64,000 bases of DNA from Ramlibacter sp. (GCA_019635435.1 JAHBZM010000001.1:3906001-3970000), one strand, 5' to 3'. Positions 52,001 to 61,390 are shown, counted from the first letter of the stretch. Made by a program: numbers and translations. The notes: a model not told the origin generated them from the letters alone.

Positions 52001-53218
52001 TCAGGCGGCCAGGAACAGGCCCTGCAGGTCGCTGAGAAAGTCAAAGCCGCGCTCGGTCGGCCGCACGCGGACCAGGTCGCGCTCGATCAGGCCCTTGCTC
52101 TGCGCTTCGCCGAGCGCCGGCTCGATGGCCGCGAGCGGCAAGCCGGTGCGCTCGCTGAACTGCCGCAGTTCGAACCCCTGGCGCAACCGCAGCGCGTTGA
52201 GCATGAACTCAAACGGCAGATCGCGCCGGCCCACCTCGTCGTCCTGCGCCAGGGCCTGGCCCGCCAGCGCGTTGTCCATGTACAGCCGGGGTTCGCGGTA
52301 GCGCACCTGGCGCACCACCCGGTGCGCAAAGCTCAGCTTGCTGTGGGCGCCGGCGCCAATGCCCAGGTAGTCGCCAAACTCCCAGTAATTGAGGTTGTGC
52401 CAGCAGCGGTGGCCCGGCCTGGCATAGGCCGACACCTCGTAGCGCGCCAGGCCCGCCGCGCCGGCTGCTTCCGTGATCCGGTCGAGCATGGCGTAGGCCA
52501 GGTCTTCCTCGGGAACCTGCGGCGGGAACTTGGCGAAGTAGGTGTTGGGCTCGATGGTCAGGTGGTAGATCGAGAGGTGCGGCGGCTGTAGCGCCAGCGC
52601 CTGCGCGAGGTCGGCATCGAGCTGCGCCAGCGTCTGCCCCGGCAGCGCGTACATGAGGTCCAGGTTGAAGGTGTCGAAGGCCGCGGCCGCTTCCTCCACC
52701 GCCGCAATGGCCTGCTCGCGGTCATGCACCCGGCCCAGTACCTTGAGGTGGTCGTCATTGAAGCTCTGCACCCCCACCGACAGCCGCGTGACGCCGGCGC
52801 CGCGGAAGGCACGGAAGCGGTCTTTTTCGAAGGTGCCGGGGTTGGCCTCGAGCGTGATCTCGCAGTCGGGCTCCAGCCGCAGCCGGGCCCGGATGTCGCC
52901 CAGCAGCCGGTCGATGGCCTGCGGCGAAAACAGGCTGGGCGTGCCCCCACCGATGAAGATGCTGTGGATGGTGCGGCCCCAGACCAGCGGCAGCGCCGCG
53001 TCCAGGTCAGCCACCAGCGCGTCCAGGTAGCGCTGCTCGGGCAGGACGGCCGGCTGCGCGGCACCGGACTCCACACGCAGTTCATGCGAATTGAAGTCGC
53101 AGTAAGGGCATTTCTTCAGGCACCAGGGCAGGTGCACATAAAGAGACAGCGGCGGCGGCGAAGGCAGTTGCAGCGTGCCGGGCCGCATGTAGTGCTGGAT
53201 GTCCCGCATGGGCGTCAA
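52001..53218 (-). CDS. hemW: Radical SAM heme chaperone HemW (HemN-like)
   Basis: 405 residues. LYVHLPWCLKKCPYCDFNSH has the C-x3-C-x2-C radical-SAM cluster; HSIFIGGGTPSLFSPQAIDR, TLEANPGTFEKDRFRAFRGA and RLSVGVQSFNDDHLKVLGRV are HemW motifs. The C-terminal HemN_C domain ends FDFLSDLQGLF. HemW inserts heme into respiratory proteins and is not a true coproporphyrinogen oxidase. It is part of the rph-rdgB-hemW block typical of Burkholderiales. Confidence 0.93.
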   Translation of the reverse strand: MTPMRDIQHYMRPGTLQLPSPPPLSLYVHLPWCLKKCPYCDFNSHELRVESGAAQPAVLPEQRYLDALVADLDAALPLVWGRTIHSIFIGGGTPSLFSPQAIDRLLGDIRARLRLEPDCEITLEANPGTFEKDRFRAFRGAGVTRLSVGVQSFNDDHLKVLGRVHDREQAIAAVEEAAAAFDTFNLDLMYALPGQTLAQLDADLAQALALQPPHLSIYHLTIEPNTYFAKFPPQVPEEDLAYAMLDRITEAAGAAGLARYEVSAYARPGHRCWHNLNYWEFGDYLGIGAGAHSKLSFAHRVVRQVRYREPRLYMDNALAGQALAQDDEVGRRDLPFEFMLNALRLRQGFELRQFSERTGLPLAAIEPALGEAQSKGLIERDLVRVRPTERGFDFLSDLQGLFLAA

Positions 53219-53297
53219 GCCGCCGACAGGCCGCCCTCAGGCGGCTTGGGCCCCCTCGGTGGGCAGCGAAGTACACGAAGTGACGAGCGTGGGGGCC
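53219..53297. repeat. GC-rich interspersed spacer between rdgB and hemW
   Basis: GCCGCCCTCAGGCGGC forms a tight hairpin, followed by GGGCCCCCTCGGTGGGCAGC and GTGGGGGCC. The pattern is the familiar Comamonadaceae intergenic repeat, related in style to the urtA-urtB spacer. Confidence 0.55.
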
Positions 53298-53301
53298 ACA
53301 T

Positions 53302-53901
53302 TTACAGCCACTGCGAGCGGATCAGGGCCAGCATCTGCTGCGCGGCGCGGCCACGGTGGCTGTGGGCGTTTTTGACTTCGACCGGCAGTTGCGCAAAGGT
53401 CTGACCGAACTCGGGGATGTACATGACCGGGTCAAAGCCAAAGCCCTGGCTGCCCACGGGCGCGGGCGCGATCTCGCCCACCACGCGGCCCTGGGCAATC
53501 AAGGGCTCGGGGTCGTCGGCCGAGCGCAGCGCCACCAGGGTGCTGACCAGCGCCGCACGGCGGTTGCTTTGCCCGGCCAGTTGCTCCAGCAGGGCGCGCA
53601 CGTTGTTGGCGTCGCCCTTGTCGTAGCCGAACTGGGTGGCGTAATAGGCCGTGTCCACGCCCGGCAGCCCGCCAAAGGCGTCCACGCACAGGCCGGCGTC
53701 ATCGGCCAGCGCAGGCAGGCCGCTCAGGCGCGACGCGTGCCGCGCCTTGGCCAGGGCGTTCTCGACAAAGGTGCGAAAGGGCTCCTCGGCCTCGGGGATG
53801 CCCAGGTCCGACTGGCGCACCAGCGTCACTGACAGCGGCGCCAGCATGGCCTGCAGCTCGGCCAGCTTGCCCGGATTGTTGGAAGCGAGAACAATTTTCA
53901 T
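53302..53901 (-). CDS. rdgB: XTP/dITP diphosphatase RdgB (HAM1 family)
   Basis: 199 residues from MKIVLASNNPGKLAELQAML at 53901. SGLPALADDAGLCVDAFGGL, PVGSQGFGFDPVMYIPEFGQ and the closing KNAHSHRGRAAQQML are HAM1 signatures. It removes non-canonical ITP and XTP from the nucleotide pool. A longer in-frame start (12 more residues) reads into the interspersed repeat and is unlikely. Confidence 0.96.
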   Translation of the reverse strand: MKIVLASNNPGKLAELQAMLAPLSVTLVRQSDLGIPEAEEPFRTFVENALAKARHASRLSGLPALADDAGLCVDAFGGLPGVDTAYYATQFGYDKGDANNVRALLEQLAGQSNRRAALVSTLVALRSADDPEPLIAQGRVVGEIAPAPVGSQGFGFDPVMYIPEFGQTFAQLPVEVKNAHSHRGRAAQQMLALIRSQWL

Positions 53902-53962
53902 CAAAACAGGCTGAAGTCCAGGACGGACGGCCACCATGCGCTATTAATTTTGTAGCGATTTC
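53898..53962. repeat. Interspersed repeat, copy 4
   Basis: AAAACAGGCTGAAGTCCAGG, then ACGGACGGCCACCATGCGCT and ATTAATTTTGTAGC. Same orientation as copy 1 (3766). It fills the gap between rph and rdgB and overlaps both gene ends by a few bases. Confidence 0.7.
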
Positions 53963-54672
53963 TGCTGCAGCGCCACCAGTTCGCGGATGCCCTTGTCGGC
54001 CAGCGCCAGCAGCGCGTCCATTTCGGCGCGGGTGAAAGCGGCGCCTTCGGCCGTGCCCTGCACTTCCACGAAGTGCCCGGCGCCGGTCATCACCACGTTC
54101 ATGTCGGTGTCGCAGGCCGAGTCCTCGGTGTATTCCAGGTCCAGCAACGGCGTGCCCTGCACGATGCCCACCGAGATGGCCGCCACCGGCCCGAGGATGG
54201 GCGAGGCCGCGAGCTTGCTCTGGGCCATGAGCTGGTTGACCGCGTCCTGCGCCGCGACGAACGCGCCGGTGATGGCCGCGGTGCGCGTGCCGCCGTCGGC
54301 CTGCAACACGTCGCAATCGAGGTGGATGGTGCGCTCGCCGAGCTTTTTCAGGTCGAACACCGCGCGCATGGAGCGGCCGATCAGGCGCTGGATTTCCTGG
54401 GTGCGCCCGCTCTGCTTGCCCCGCGCCGCCTCGCGGTCGCCGCGGGTGTGGGTGGCGCGCGGCAGCATGCCGTACTCGGCCGTGACCCAGCCCTCGCCGC
54501 TGCCCTTCTTGTGGCCCGGCACCTTCTCCTCGACCGAGGCGGTGCACAGCACGCGGGTCTGGCCGAATTCGATCAGCACCGAGCCCTCGGCGTGGATGGT
54601 GTAGCCGCGCGTGATGCGCACCGGGCGCAGCTGGTCGGCGGCGCGTGCGCCGCTGCGTTGAAACTCACTCAT
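53944..54672 (-). CDS. rph: Ribonuclease PH
   Basis: 242 residues. Start MSEFQRSGARAADQLRPVRI, then TRVLCTASVEEKVPGHKKGS, EYGMLPRATHTRGDREAARG and DMNVVMTGAGHFVEVQGTAE. Phosphorolytic 3'-5' exoribonuclease that trims tRNA ends. Its start lies 3 bases after the stop of the PP2C phosphatase gene, so they are probably co-transcribed. The last residues (QQKSLQN) run into the interspersed repeat. Confidence 0.96.
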   Translation of the reverse strand: MSEFQRSGARAADQLRPVRITRGYTIHAEGSVLIEFGQTRVLCTASVEEKVPGHKKGSGEGWVTAEYGMLPRATHTRGDREAARGKQSGRTQEIQRLIGRSMRAVFDLKKLGERTIHLDCDVLQADGGTRTAAITGAFVAAQDAVNQLMAQSKLAASPILGPVAAISVGIVQGTPLLDLEYTEDSACDTDMNVVMTGAGHFVEVQGTAEGAAFTRAEMDALLALADKGIRELVALQQKSLQN

Positions 54673-54675
54673 GGT

Positions 54676-55578
54676 TCAGGTCTTTCGGGCGGCGGAGCGC
54701 CGGATGGCTTCGTTGATTTCGGCGATCGAGCGCTCGATGGCGGCGTCGTCCAGGTCATCGACCATGGTTTCGAGCACGCCGGCCTGGATGGTCGAGGCAA
54801 ACACCCCGTCGCTGATGCTGTCGGTGGAGATGCCACGCGTGGACTCGAAGGCGTCGGGCGTCTCCCACTCGAGCGCGATCACGGTCACGTTGTCGGAATG
54901 CTCGCCGCCATTGCGCAGGGCCATCTCGACCAGTTCGGGCACGGCGTCGGACACCGATTGCGTGGCCAGGTGACGCACGATGTCGGCATCCTTCAAGGTG
55001 CCCCACAGGCCGTCGGAGCACAGCAGGATCTTGTCGCCCTGCTGCAGCGTGACGGGGCCGGTCACGTCGAACACGGGCTTGGTGGGCGAGCCCAGGCAGG
55101 TGAACAGGATGTTGCGGTTGATGCGGTCCAGGCGGATGACACCCGCGCTTTGCTGCTCGAGGTAGGAGTGGTCGCGGGTGCGCGTGAGCAGTTCGCCATC
55201 ACGCACGACATACAGCCGCGAATCACCGCAGTGGACCCAGATCGCGCTGTTGCCCTGGACGATGGCGGCAACCAGCGTGGTGCGCGGCGTGTCGAGCATG
55301 CCCTTCTCGCTGGCGTAGCGGATGATCTGGTGGTGCGCCGCCATCAGGGACGACGACAGGAACTCGGTCACGTCCTTGACGATGGGCCGCGCCTCTTTCT
55401 GGTACAGCGCCGAGATGGTCTGCAGCGCCAGCTGGGCCGCCACTTCGCCCTCGGGGTGGCCGCCCATGCCATCGGCCAGCACGAACAGGCCCGACTCCCG
55501 CGTGTAGCAATAGCCCATGCGGTCTTCGTTCTTTTCGCGGCCGCCCTTGCGGCTGATCTGGAAAACCGAGAATTTCAT
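54676..55578 (-). CDS. PP2C-family serine/threonine phosphatase
   Basis: 300 residues from MKFSVFQISRKGGREKNEDR at 55578. Metal-binding Asp residues occur in EDRMGYCY, FVLADGMGGHPEGEVAA, LLCSDGLWGTL and GGEHSDNVTVIAL, the standard PP2C motifs. It probably reverses phosphorylation by the kinase gene 7 bases upstream; such kinase/phosphatase pairs occur in many Burkholderiales next to rph. Confidence 0.92.
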   Translation of the reverse strand: MKFSVFQISRKGGREKNEDRMGYCYTRESGLFVLADGMGGHPEGEVAAQLALQTISALYQKEARPIVKDVTEFLSSSLMAAHHQIIRYASEKGMLDTPRTTLVAAIVQGNSAIWVHCGDSRLYVVRDGELLTRTRDHSYLEQQSAGVIRLDRINRNILFTCLGSPTKPVFDVTGPVTLQQGDKILLCSDGLWGTLKDADIVRHLATQSVSDAVPELVEMALRNGGEHSDNVTVIALEWETPDAFESTRGISTDSISDGVFASTIQAGVLETMVDDLDDAAIERSIAEINEAIRRSAARKT

Positions 55579-55585
55579 AAGGGCC

Positions 55586-56593
55586 TCACTTGAGCTTGGC
55601 TCCAAAGCCCGTGGCGCGTTTCACGTTCTTCTTGGTATCGGTCACCATGTTGTCGAACTGCAGGCGCATCTTCTCGCCCACCGACAGCTTGGTGTAGCGG
55701 CGCTCGCCTTCACGGCTGAGCTCCTTTTGCAGCGCGAACACCGATTGGGGCCGCGACAGCGGGTCCAGCGACATGCACCACTCCACCACCTCGATCAAGT
55801 TGTCGGAGTAGACGCCCCGCAGGCGCGACAGCGCCAGCGCCAGCCGGTCTTTCTCGAGCCGCTGGGGCGCGTCGTTGGGCGGGTAGCCCTGCATGCAGGC
55901 ATAGATGCAGGCGCCAATGGCGTAAATGTCGGTCCACGGCCCCATGGACGAATCACGCCGGTACATCTCGGGCGCGGCGAAGCCGGGCGTGTACATGGGC
56001 CGGATGAAGTTGCCTTCCTTGGACAGCACTTCGCGCGCGGCGCCAAAGTCGATCATCACGGCCTTGTTGTCGTCGGTGATGAAGATGTTGGCCGGCTTGA
56101 TGTCCAGGTGCAGCATCTTGTGCTGGTGCACGATGCGCAAGCCGCGCAGGATCTCGTCGAACAGCGAGCGGATGGTGGACTCGCGGAACACCTTCTGCTT
56201 CTTGAGCTCACGCGCGGTGATGATGAAGTCCTGAAGGGTCGCGCCCTCCAGGTAGTTCATCACCATGTAGACGGTTTCGTTCTCGCGGAAGAAATTGAGC
56301 ACGCTCACCACCGAGGCGTGCGAGATCTGCGCGAGTGAGCGGCCTTCTTCAAAGAAGCTCTTGAGGCCCAGGCGGTACAGCGAGAGCTTTTCAGGCTGCA
56401 CCTGCGGCAGCAGTTCGCCGGGCGCGCGCGAGGCCAGCGAGGACGGCAGGTACTCCTTCACGGCGACCTGCTGGCCCTCATTGTCCACGGCAAGATAGAC
56501 CACACCAAAGCCGCCAGACGACAGCTTTCGCACCACGCGATAGCCCCCTATCACGGTGTCAGGCGGCAACGGTGCGGGTTTGACCTTTGACAT
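55586..56593 (-). CDS. Hanks-type serine/threonine protein kinase
   Basis: 335 residues. Gly-rich loop KLSSGGFGVVYLAV, catalytic Lys in QVAVKEYLPSSLAS, the catalytic loop HLDIKPANIFITDDN (HLD in place of HRD), the metal motif VMIDFGAAREVLS, and PGFAAPEMYRRD as the activation-segment end. No membrane segment or extracellular sensor is seen, unlike PASTA kinases, so it is soluble. It is coupled to the PP2C gene. The C-terminal ~40 residues are basic. Confidence 0.93.
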   Translation of the reverse strand: MSKVKPAPLPPDTVIGGYRVVRKLSSGGFGVVYLAVDNEGQQVAVKEYLPSSLASRAPGELLPQVQPEKLSLYRLGLKSFFEEGRSLAQISHASVVSVLNFFRENETVYMVMNYLEGATLQDFIITARELKKQKVFRESTIRSLFDEILRGLRIVHQHKMLHLDIKPANIFITDDNKAVMIDFGAAREVLSKEGNFIRPMYTPGFAAPEMYRRDSSMGPWTDIYAIGACIYACMQGYPPNDAPQRLEKDRLALALSRLRGVYSDNLIEVVEWCMSLDPLSRPQSVFALQKELSREGERRYTKLSVGEKMRLQFDNMVTDTKKNVKRATGFGAKLK

Positions 56594-56674
56594 AATTTGG
56601 ATTGAGGGGTCCTCGTCCCGGAAGGAACCCGGTTATTCTCCGCAGCTTCCCACCGACTCTCTGGATATATCTCG

Positions 56675-57598
56675 ATGCCAGTTTACAGCATGACCGGCTA
56701 TGCAAGCGCACAGCACAGCGCTGCGCAGACCAGCGCCGGCCCGGAGACCAGGGCTTCGGCGGCGGCCCGGCTCGGACTGGAGATTCGCTCGGTCAACAGC
56801 CGCTTTCTGGACCTCACCTTCCGCCTGCCCGAGGAGCTGCGCGCCCACGAGCCGGCCCTGCGTGAGCTGCTCACGGCCCGGCTCAAGCGCGGCAAGGTGG
56901 AAGTGCGCGCCTCGATCGAAAGCGGCGCCTCGGGCGCGCTGGCGGACCCGTCTTCGCGCATGCTGCAGCGGCTCAACGCGCTGCAGGACCAGATTCGTGC
57001 CTGGCTTCCTGATGCCCAGACACTGAGCGTGGCCGATGTGATCCGGCTGTCAGCGGGCGAGCAGCCCGCCGTGGCGGACATGGGGGGCCAGTTGCCCGTG
57101 CTGGCGCAGACCGTGATTGCCGACCTGCTGGCCTCCCGCGAACGCGAGGGTGCCAGGCTGGCCACCATGCTCCAGGGCCATCTGGGCCAGCTGCGCACGC
57201 TCGCCGCCCAGGCCGGCCCGCTGGTGCCGCAGCTGGTGGAGCAGCAACGCAACCGCTTCCTGGAACGCTGGAAAGAGGCCATGGCCCTGGGCCAGAGTGC
57301 TTCCGCCCCGCTGCCTGAAGCCGCCCAGGACCGCGCGCTGACGGAAGCCACGGCGTTCGCGATCCGGATCGACGTGGCCGAGGAACTCACCCGGCTGGGC
57401 TCGCACCTGGACGAGATCGAGCGGCTGATCGGCAAGGGCGGGGAAATCGGCAAGCGGCTGGACTTCCTGATCCAGGAGCTGCACCGCGAAGCGAATACTT
57501 TAGGCTCCAAATCGGCCGCGCTGGAACTGACGCGGATTTCTGTGGACATGAAAGTCCTGATCGAGCAGATGCGCGAGCAGGTCCAGAACATCGAATAA
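56675..57598 (+). CDS. yicC: YicC-family endoribonuclease
   Basis: 307 residues. Start MPVYSMTGYASAQHSAAQTS, then LEIRSVNSRFLDLTFRLPEE near residue 35, and the C-terminal DFLIQELHREANTLGSKSAA followed by VDMKVLIEQMREQVQNIE. This is the conserved YicC layout; the family has RNA-cleaving activity and is implicated in small-RNA turnover. A ~20-residue insert after MTGYASA (TSAGPETRASAAARLG) is unusual. It is 17 bases before gmk, in the common order yicC-gmk-rpoZ-spoT. Confidence 0.93.
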   Translation: MPVYSMTGYASAQHSAAQTSAGPETRASAAARLGLEIRSVNSRFLDLTFRLPEELRAHEPALRELLTARLKRGKVEVRASIESGASGALADPSSRMLQRLNALQDQIRAWLPDAQTLSVADVIRLSAGEQPAVADMGGQLPVLAQTVIADLLASREREGARLATMLQGHLGQLRTLAAQAGPLVPQLVEQQRNRFLERWKEAMALGQSASAPLPEAAQDRALTEATAFAIRIDVAEELTRLGSHLDEIERLIGKGGEIGKRLDFLIQELHREANTLGSKSAALELTRISVDMKVLIEQMREQVQNIE

Positions 57599-57615
57599 GG
57601 CAAGCACGAAGCGCC

Positions 57616-58236
57616 ATGGACTATCCCGGAAACCTGTTTGTTGTCGCGGCCCCCAGCGGGGCGGGCAAGTCCAGCCTCGTGAAAGCCCTGATGGAGCTGG
57701 ACTCCCGGGTGTTGCCCTCGGTCTCGCACACCACCCGGCCTCCGCGCGGCCAGGAAAAGCACGGACGCGAGTATTTCTTCGTGTCGCAGCAGGAATTCGA
57801 TGCCATGGTGCTGGGCGAGGCCTTCGTGGAATGGGCTCACGTCCATGGCCAGCGCTACGGCACCTCCAAGAAAGCCATTGAAGACCGCATTGCCCAGGGC
57901 GCCGACGTGATCCTCGAGATCGACTTCCAGGGCGCCCTGCAGATCAAGAAGGTGTTCGCCAATGCGGTGCTGATCTTCATCCTGCCGCCCAGCTGGGACG
58001 AATTGCGCTCCCGGCTCGAGCGCCGGGGTGAAGACGCGGCCGATGTGATCGAACTGCGGCTGCGCAATGCCGCCCTTGAACTGGCGCAGGCCAAGGAATT
58101 CGACTTCGTTATAATCAACGAGTTATTTGAACGCGCTTTGTTTGACCTGAAAGCGATAGTTCATGCCCAGAGGCTCAAATATGCGGCTCAACGCCGGGCC
58201 CGGGCCGACACCTTCCAAGCCCTCGACATCGCCTGA
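57616..58236 (+). CDS. gmk: Guanylate kinase
   Basis: 206 residues. P-loop FVVAAPSGAGKSSLVKALME, GMP-binding SVSHTTRPPRGQEKHGREYF and the lid-region RLERRGEDAADVIELRLRNA. Converts GMP to GDP. Precedes rpoZ by 22 bases. Confidence 0.97.
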   Translation: MDYPGNLFVVAAPSGAGKSSLVKALMELDSRVLPSVSHTTRPPRGQEKHGREYFFVSQQEFDAMVLGEAFVEWAHVHGQRYGTSKKAIEDRIAQGADVILEIDFQGALQIKKVFANAVLIFILPPSWDELRSRLERRGEDAADVIELRLRNAALELAQAKEFDFVIINELFERALFDLKAIVHAQRLKYAAQRRARADTFQALDIA

Positions 58237-58258
58237 CTGACAGACACCGGAGAATTTC

Positions 58259-58462
58259 ATGGCCCGCATTACCGTTGAAGATTGCCTCTTGCAGATTCCC
58301 AACCGCTTCCAGCTGGTGCTGGCCGCGACCTACCGGGCCCGCATGCTCAGCCAGGGCCATGCCCCCAAGATCGAAAGCAAGAACAAGCCCGGCGTGACCG
58401 CCCTGCGTGAAATCGCCGAAGGCAAGATCGGCATTGAAATGCTGAAAAAGGTTCCGGGCTGA
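58259..58462 (+). CDS. rpoZ: RNA polymerase omega subunit
   Basis: 67 residues: MARITVEDCLLQIPNRFQLV, RARMLSQGHAPKIES, NKPGVTALREIAEGKIG. Standard length and sequence for the betaproteobacterial omega subunit, which helps fold beta' and bind ppGpp. A terminator follows, before spoT. Confidence 0.97.
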   Translation: MARITVEDCLLQIPNRFQLVLAATYRARMLSQGHAPKIESKNKPGVTALREIAEGKIGIEMLKKVPG

Positions 58463-58490
58463 ACCGCACCACCCCCGGCGCCCTTCCCCC

Positions 58491-58519
58491 AAAAAGCACC
58501 GCGATGCGGTGCTTTTTTG
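58491..58519 (+). terminator. Rho-independent terminator after rpoZ
   Basis: AAAAAGCACCGC pairs with GCGGTGCTTTTTT around a short GAT loop. Strong stem with T tract. Confidence 0.93.
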
Positions 58520-58562
58520 TTGGCTGCCTCGCTTGGGGCAGGCGCGCGGTACCATTTGGGGC

Positions 58563-60827
58563 ATGAGCGCGGTGCTCCACCCCTCCCCTGGCAAGCGCAA
58601 GCCCCCCGTCTTGCCCAGCCCGGCAGCGGCCAATGCGGCGGCGGCCAGCTTTGCCGCGCTCACGGCGGGCCTGGACTACCTGGACGCGGCCGATGTCGAG
58701 CAGGTGCGCAAGGCTTACCGTTTTGCCGACGAGGCCCATCTGGGGCAGATCCGCAACAGCGGAGAGCCCTACATCACCCACCCGATCGCCGTGGCGGCCC
58801 AGTGCGCAGAATGGAAGCTGGACGCCCAGGCGCTGATGGCGGCGCTGCTGCACGACGCCATTGAAGACTGCGGTGTCACCAAGCCCGAACTGATCGAGCG
58901 CTTTGGTGCCCCCGTGGCCGAACTGGTGGACGGGCTGACCAAGCTCGACAAGCTGCAGTTCAACACCCGCGAGGAAAGCCAGGCCGAGTCATTCCGCAAG
59001 ATGCTGCTGGCCATGGCACGCGATGTGCGCGTGATCCTGATCAAGCTTGCCGACCGCACGCACAACATGCGCACACTGGACGACGTGGCGCGCGAAAAAT
59101 GGGCCCGCATCTCGTCCGAGACGCTCGAGATCTATGCCCCCATCGCCCACCGACTCGGCCTGAACCAGACCTACCGGGAACTGCAGGACCTGGCCTTCAG
59201 GCACCTGCGGCCCTGGCGCTACGAGATCCTGACCAAGGCCGTGACCAAGGCACGCAACCGCCGCCGCGACCTGATCCAGAAAGTGCAGCGCGAGGTGGAA
59301 GCCGCCTTTGGCGCCACTGGCATGGAGGTGCGCATTGCCGGGCGGGAAAAAACCCTTTATTCCGTCTACCGGAAAATGGACGAGAAGCACCTGAGCTTTG
59401 CCCAGGTGACCGACATCTACGGCTTTCGCGTGATCGTGCCCGACGTCACGGCCTGCTACACCGCGCTTGGCATCCTGCACCAGATGTACAAGCCCGTGCC
59501 CGGCCGGTTCAAGGACCACATCGCCATCCCCAAGCTCAATGGCTACCAGTCGCTGCACACCACGCTGGTGGGTCCCTCGGGCGTGAACGTGGAGTTCCAG
59601 ATGCGCACCGAGGCCATGCACGTGGTGGCGGAATCAGGGGTGGCCGCCCACTGGCTGTACAAGGCCAACGACCCGAACGGCGCCAGCGGCGACCGGATGG
59701 GCACCAAGTGGCTGCAATCGCTGCTGGACATCCAGCACGAGACACGTGACGCCGCCGAGTTCTGGGACCACGTCAAGATCGACCTGTTCCCCGACGCGGT
59801 CTATGTGTTCACGCCCAAGAGCCAGATCATGGCGCTGCCGCGCGGCGCGACCCTGGTGGACTTCGCCTACGCCATCCACAGCGATGTGGGCGACCACACG
59901 ATCGCCGGGCGCATCAATGGCGAGCAGGTGCCCCTGCGCACCGAGCTCAAGAACGGCGACATCGTCGAGGTCGTGACCGCGCCCGTGTCCACCCCCAACC
60001 CGGCCTGGCTGGGCTTCGTGCGCACCGGACGGGCGCGCTCCAAGATCCGCCACCACCTCAAGACGCTCGCGCATGCCGAATCGCAGGACCTGGGCTACAA
60101 GCTGCTGACGCAGGCGCTTCGGGCCGAAGGCATGGAGAAGCTCCCCGACGACGATGAAGCCCATCACGCGCTGTGGGAAAAGCTGCTGCGCTTCACCGGC
60201 AACCGCACCCAGGCGGAGCTCCTGACCGACCTGGGGCTGGGCAAGCGCATTGCCAGCATCGTGGCCAAGCGCCTCATGACGCTGCTGGCCGAAAGCGGTG
60301 AAAAGCCCGATGCCCTGCTGATCACGCGCGAGCGGTATTCGGCGCACGAAACCGTGTCGCAAGGCGTGGTGTCCCTGGACGGCAGCGAAAACGCATCGGT
60401 CCAGTACGCGCCGTGCTGCCGGCCGATTCCGGGCGACGAGATCGTGGGTTACCTGGGGCGCGGCGAGGGCCTGGTGGTGCATGCGACCGACTGCGCCGTG
60501 GCCAAGCGCCTGCAGCACAAGGACAGCGAACGCTTCATTGCCGTGGAATGGTCGGACGACCCGGTGCGCGCATTTGAGACCAGCGTGGTCGTGACGGTGG
60601 CCAATGGCAAGGGTGTGCTGGCCCGCGTGGCCGCGGCCCTGGCAGCCGCCGAGGCCGACATCACCCACGTGGACATGGGCGATGACGCCGCCCAGGATGC
60701 CACCGACCTGCGCTTTGTGATTGCCGTGCGTGACCGCACGCATCTGGGCGCCGTGCTGCGCAACCTCAAACGCACACCATCGGTCCTGCGCGCCAGGCGA
60801 ACCCGACCGGCCAACTCGGCCAGCTGA
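58563..60827 (+). CDS. spoT: Bifunctional (p)ppGpp synthetase/hydrolase
   Basis: 754 residues from MSAVLHPSPGKRKPPV at 58563. HD hydrolase domain near residues 60-210 (HPIAVAAQCAEWKLDAQALM, LHDAIEDCGVTK, DRTHNMRTLDD), RelA/SpoT synthetase (FRVIVPDVTACYTALG, PIPKLNGYQSLHT-type), a TGS domain near 400 (DAVYVFTPKSQIMALPRGAT) and a C-terminal ACT domain (TSVVVTVANGKGVLARVAAA). Both activities appear intact. Makes and degrades the stringent-response alarmone. It is separated from rpoZ by the terminator. Confidence 0.96.
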   Translation: MSAVLHPSPGKRKPPVLPSPAAANAAAASFAALTAGLDYLDAADVEQVRKAYRFADEAHLGQIRNSGEPYITHPIAVAAQCAEWKLDAQALMAALLHDAIEDCGVTKPELIERFGAPVAELVDGLTKLDKLQFNTREESQAESFRKMLLAMARDVRVILIKLADRTHNMRTLDDVAREKWARISSETLEIYAPIAHRLGLNQTYRELQDLAFRHLRPWRYEILTKAVTKARNRRRDLIQKVQREVEAAFGATGMEVRIAGREKTLYSVYRKMDEKHLSFAQVTDIYGFRVIVPDVTACYTALGILHQMYKPVPGRFKDHIAIPKLNGYQSLHTTLVGPSGVNVEFQMRTEAMHVVAESGVAAHWLYKANDPNGASGDRMGTKWLQSLLDIQHETRDAAEFWDHVKIDLFPDAVYVFTPKSQIMALPRGATLVDFAYAIHSDVGDHTIAGRINGEQVPLRTELKNGDIVEVVTAPVSTPNPAWLGFVRTGRARSKIRHHLKTLAHAESQDLGYKLLTQALRAEGMEKLPDDDEAHHALWEKLLRFTGNRTQAELLTDLGLGKRIASIVAKRLMTLLAESGEKPDALLITRERYSAHETVSQGVVSLDGSENASVQYAPCCRPIPGDEIVGYLGRGEGLVVHATDCAVAKRLQHKDSERFIAVEWSDDPVRAFETSVVVTVANGKGVLARVAAALAAAEADITHVDMGDDAAQDATDLRFVIAVRDRTHLGAVLRNLKRTPSVLRARRTRPANSAS

Positions 60828-60829
60828 GT

Positions 60830-61390
60830 TCAGGCCGCGGGCGGGGCGGGATAGCTCACCTTGAGCAGTTCGATCTCCCGCACGCCGGCGGGTGTGGCAA
60901 GCCTGACCGTATCGCCTTCACGGGCCTTGAGCAGGGCCCGCGCCACCGGTGAAATCCAGCTCACCTGGCCTTGCGCGCTGTCGGCTTCGTCAATGCCCAT
61001 GATGGTGACGGTGCGCACCTCGCCTTCGTCGTCCTCGTAACGAACCGTCGCGCCGAAAAACACCTGGTCGTTGCCATGGTGGACGGCCGGGTCCGTCACT
61101 TCGGCGATCTCCAGCCGCTTGGTCAGGAAACGGATGCGCCGGTCGATCTCGCGCAAGCGCTTCTTGCCATACAGGTAGTCCCCGTTCTCGGACCGGTCGC
61201 CATTGCCGGCGGCCCAGTGCACCACGTCCACCACTTTAGGGCGCTCGTTGTCAATCAGGTCCAGCAGCTCGGCGCGCAGCCGCGCATAGCCCTGCGGCGT
61301 GATGTAGTTCCTGCCACCCGCGGGCAGTGGTGGCACAACGATGTCGTCATCGTCGTCCGACTCCGTCTCGCGCGTAAAGGCCTTGTTCAT
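60830..61390 (-). CDS. greB: Transcript cleavage factor GreB
   Basis: 186 residues from MNKAFTRETESDDDDDIVVP at 61390. An acidic N-terminal stretch precedes NYITPQGYARLRAELLDLID, the coiled-coil tip NGDRSENGDYLYGKKRLREI with the catalytic acidic pair, and the FKBP-like domain ending LATPAGVREIELLKVSYP. It rescues backtracked RNA polymerase. It converges with spoT, with 2 bases between them. The acidic leader is longer than in E. coli GreB. Confidence 0.93.
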   Translation of the reverse strand: MNKAFTRETESDDDDDIVVPPLPAGGRNYITPQGYARLRAELLDLIDNERPKVVDVVHWAAGNGDRSENGDYLYGKKRLREIDRRIRFLTKRLEIAEVTDPAVHHGNDQVFFGATVRYEDDEGEVRTVTIMGIDEADSAQGQVSWISPVARALLKAREGDTVRLATPAGVREIELLKVSYPAPPAA

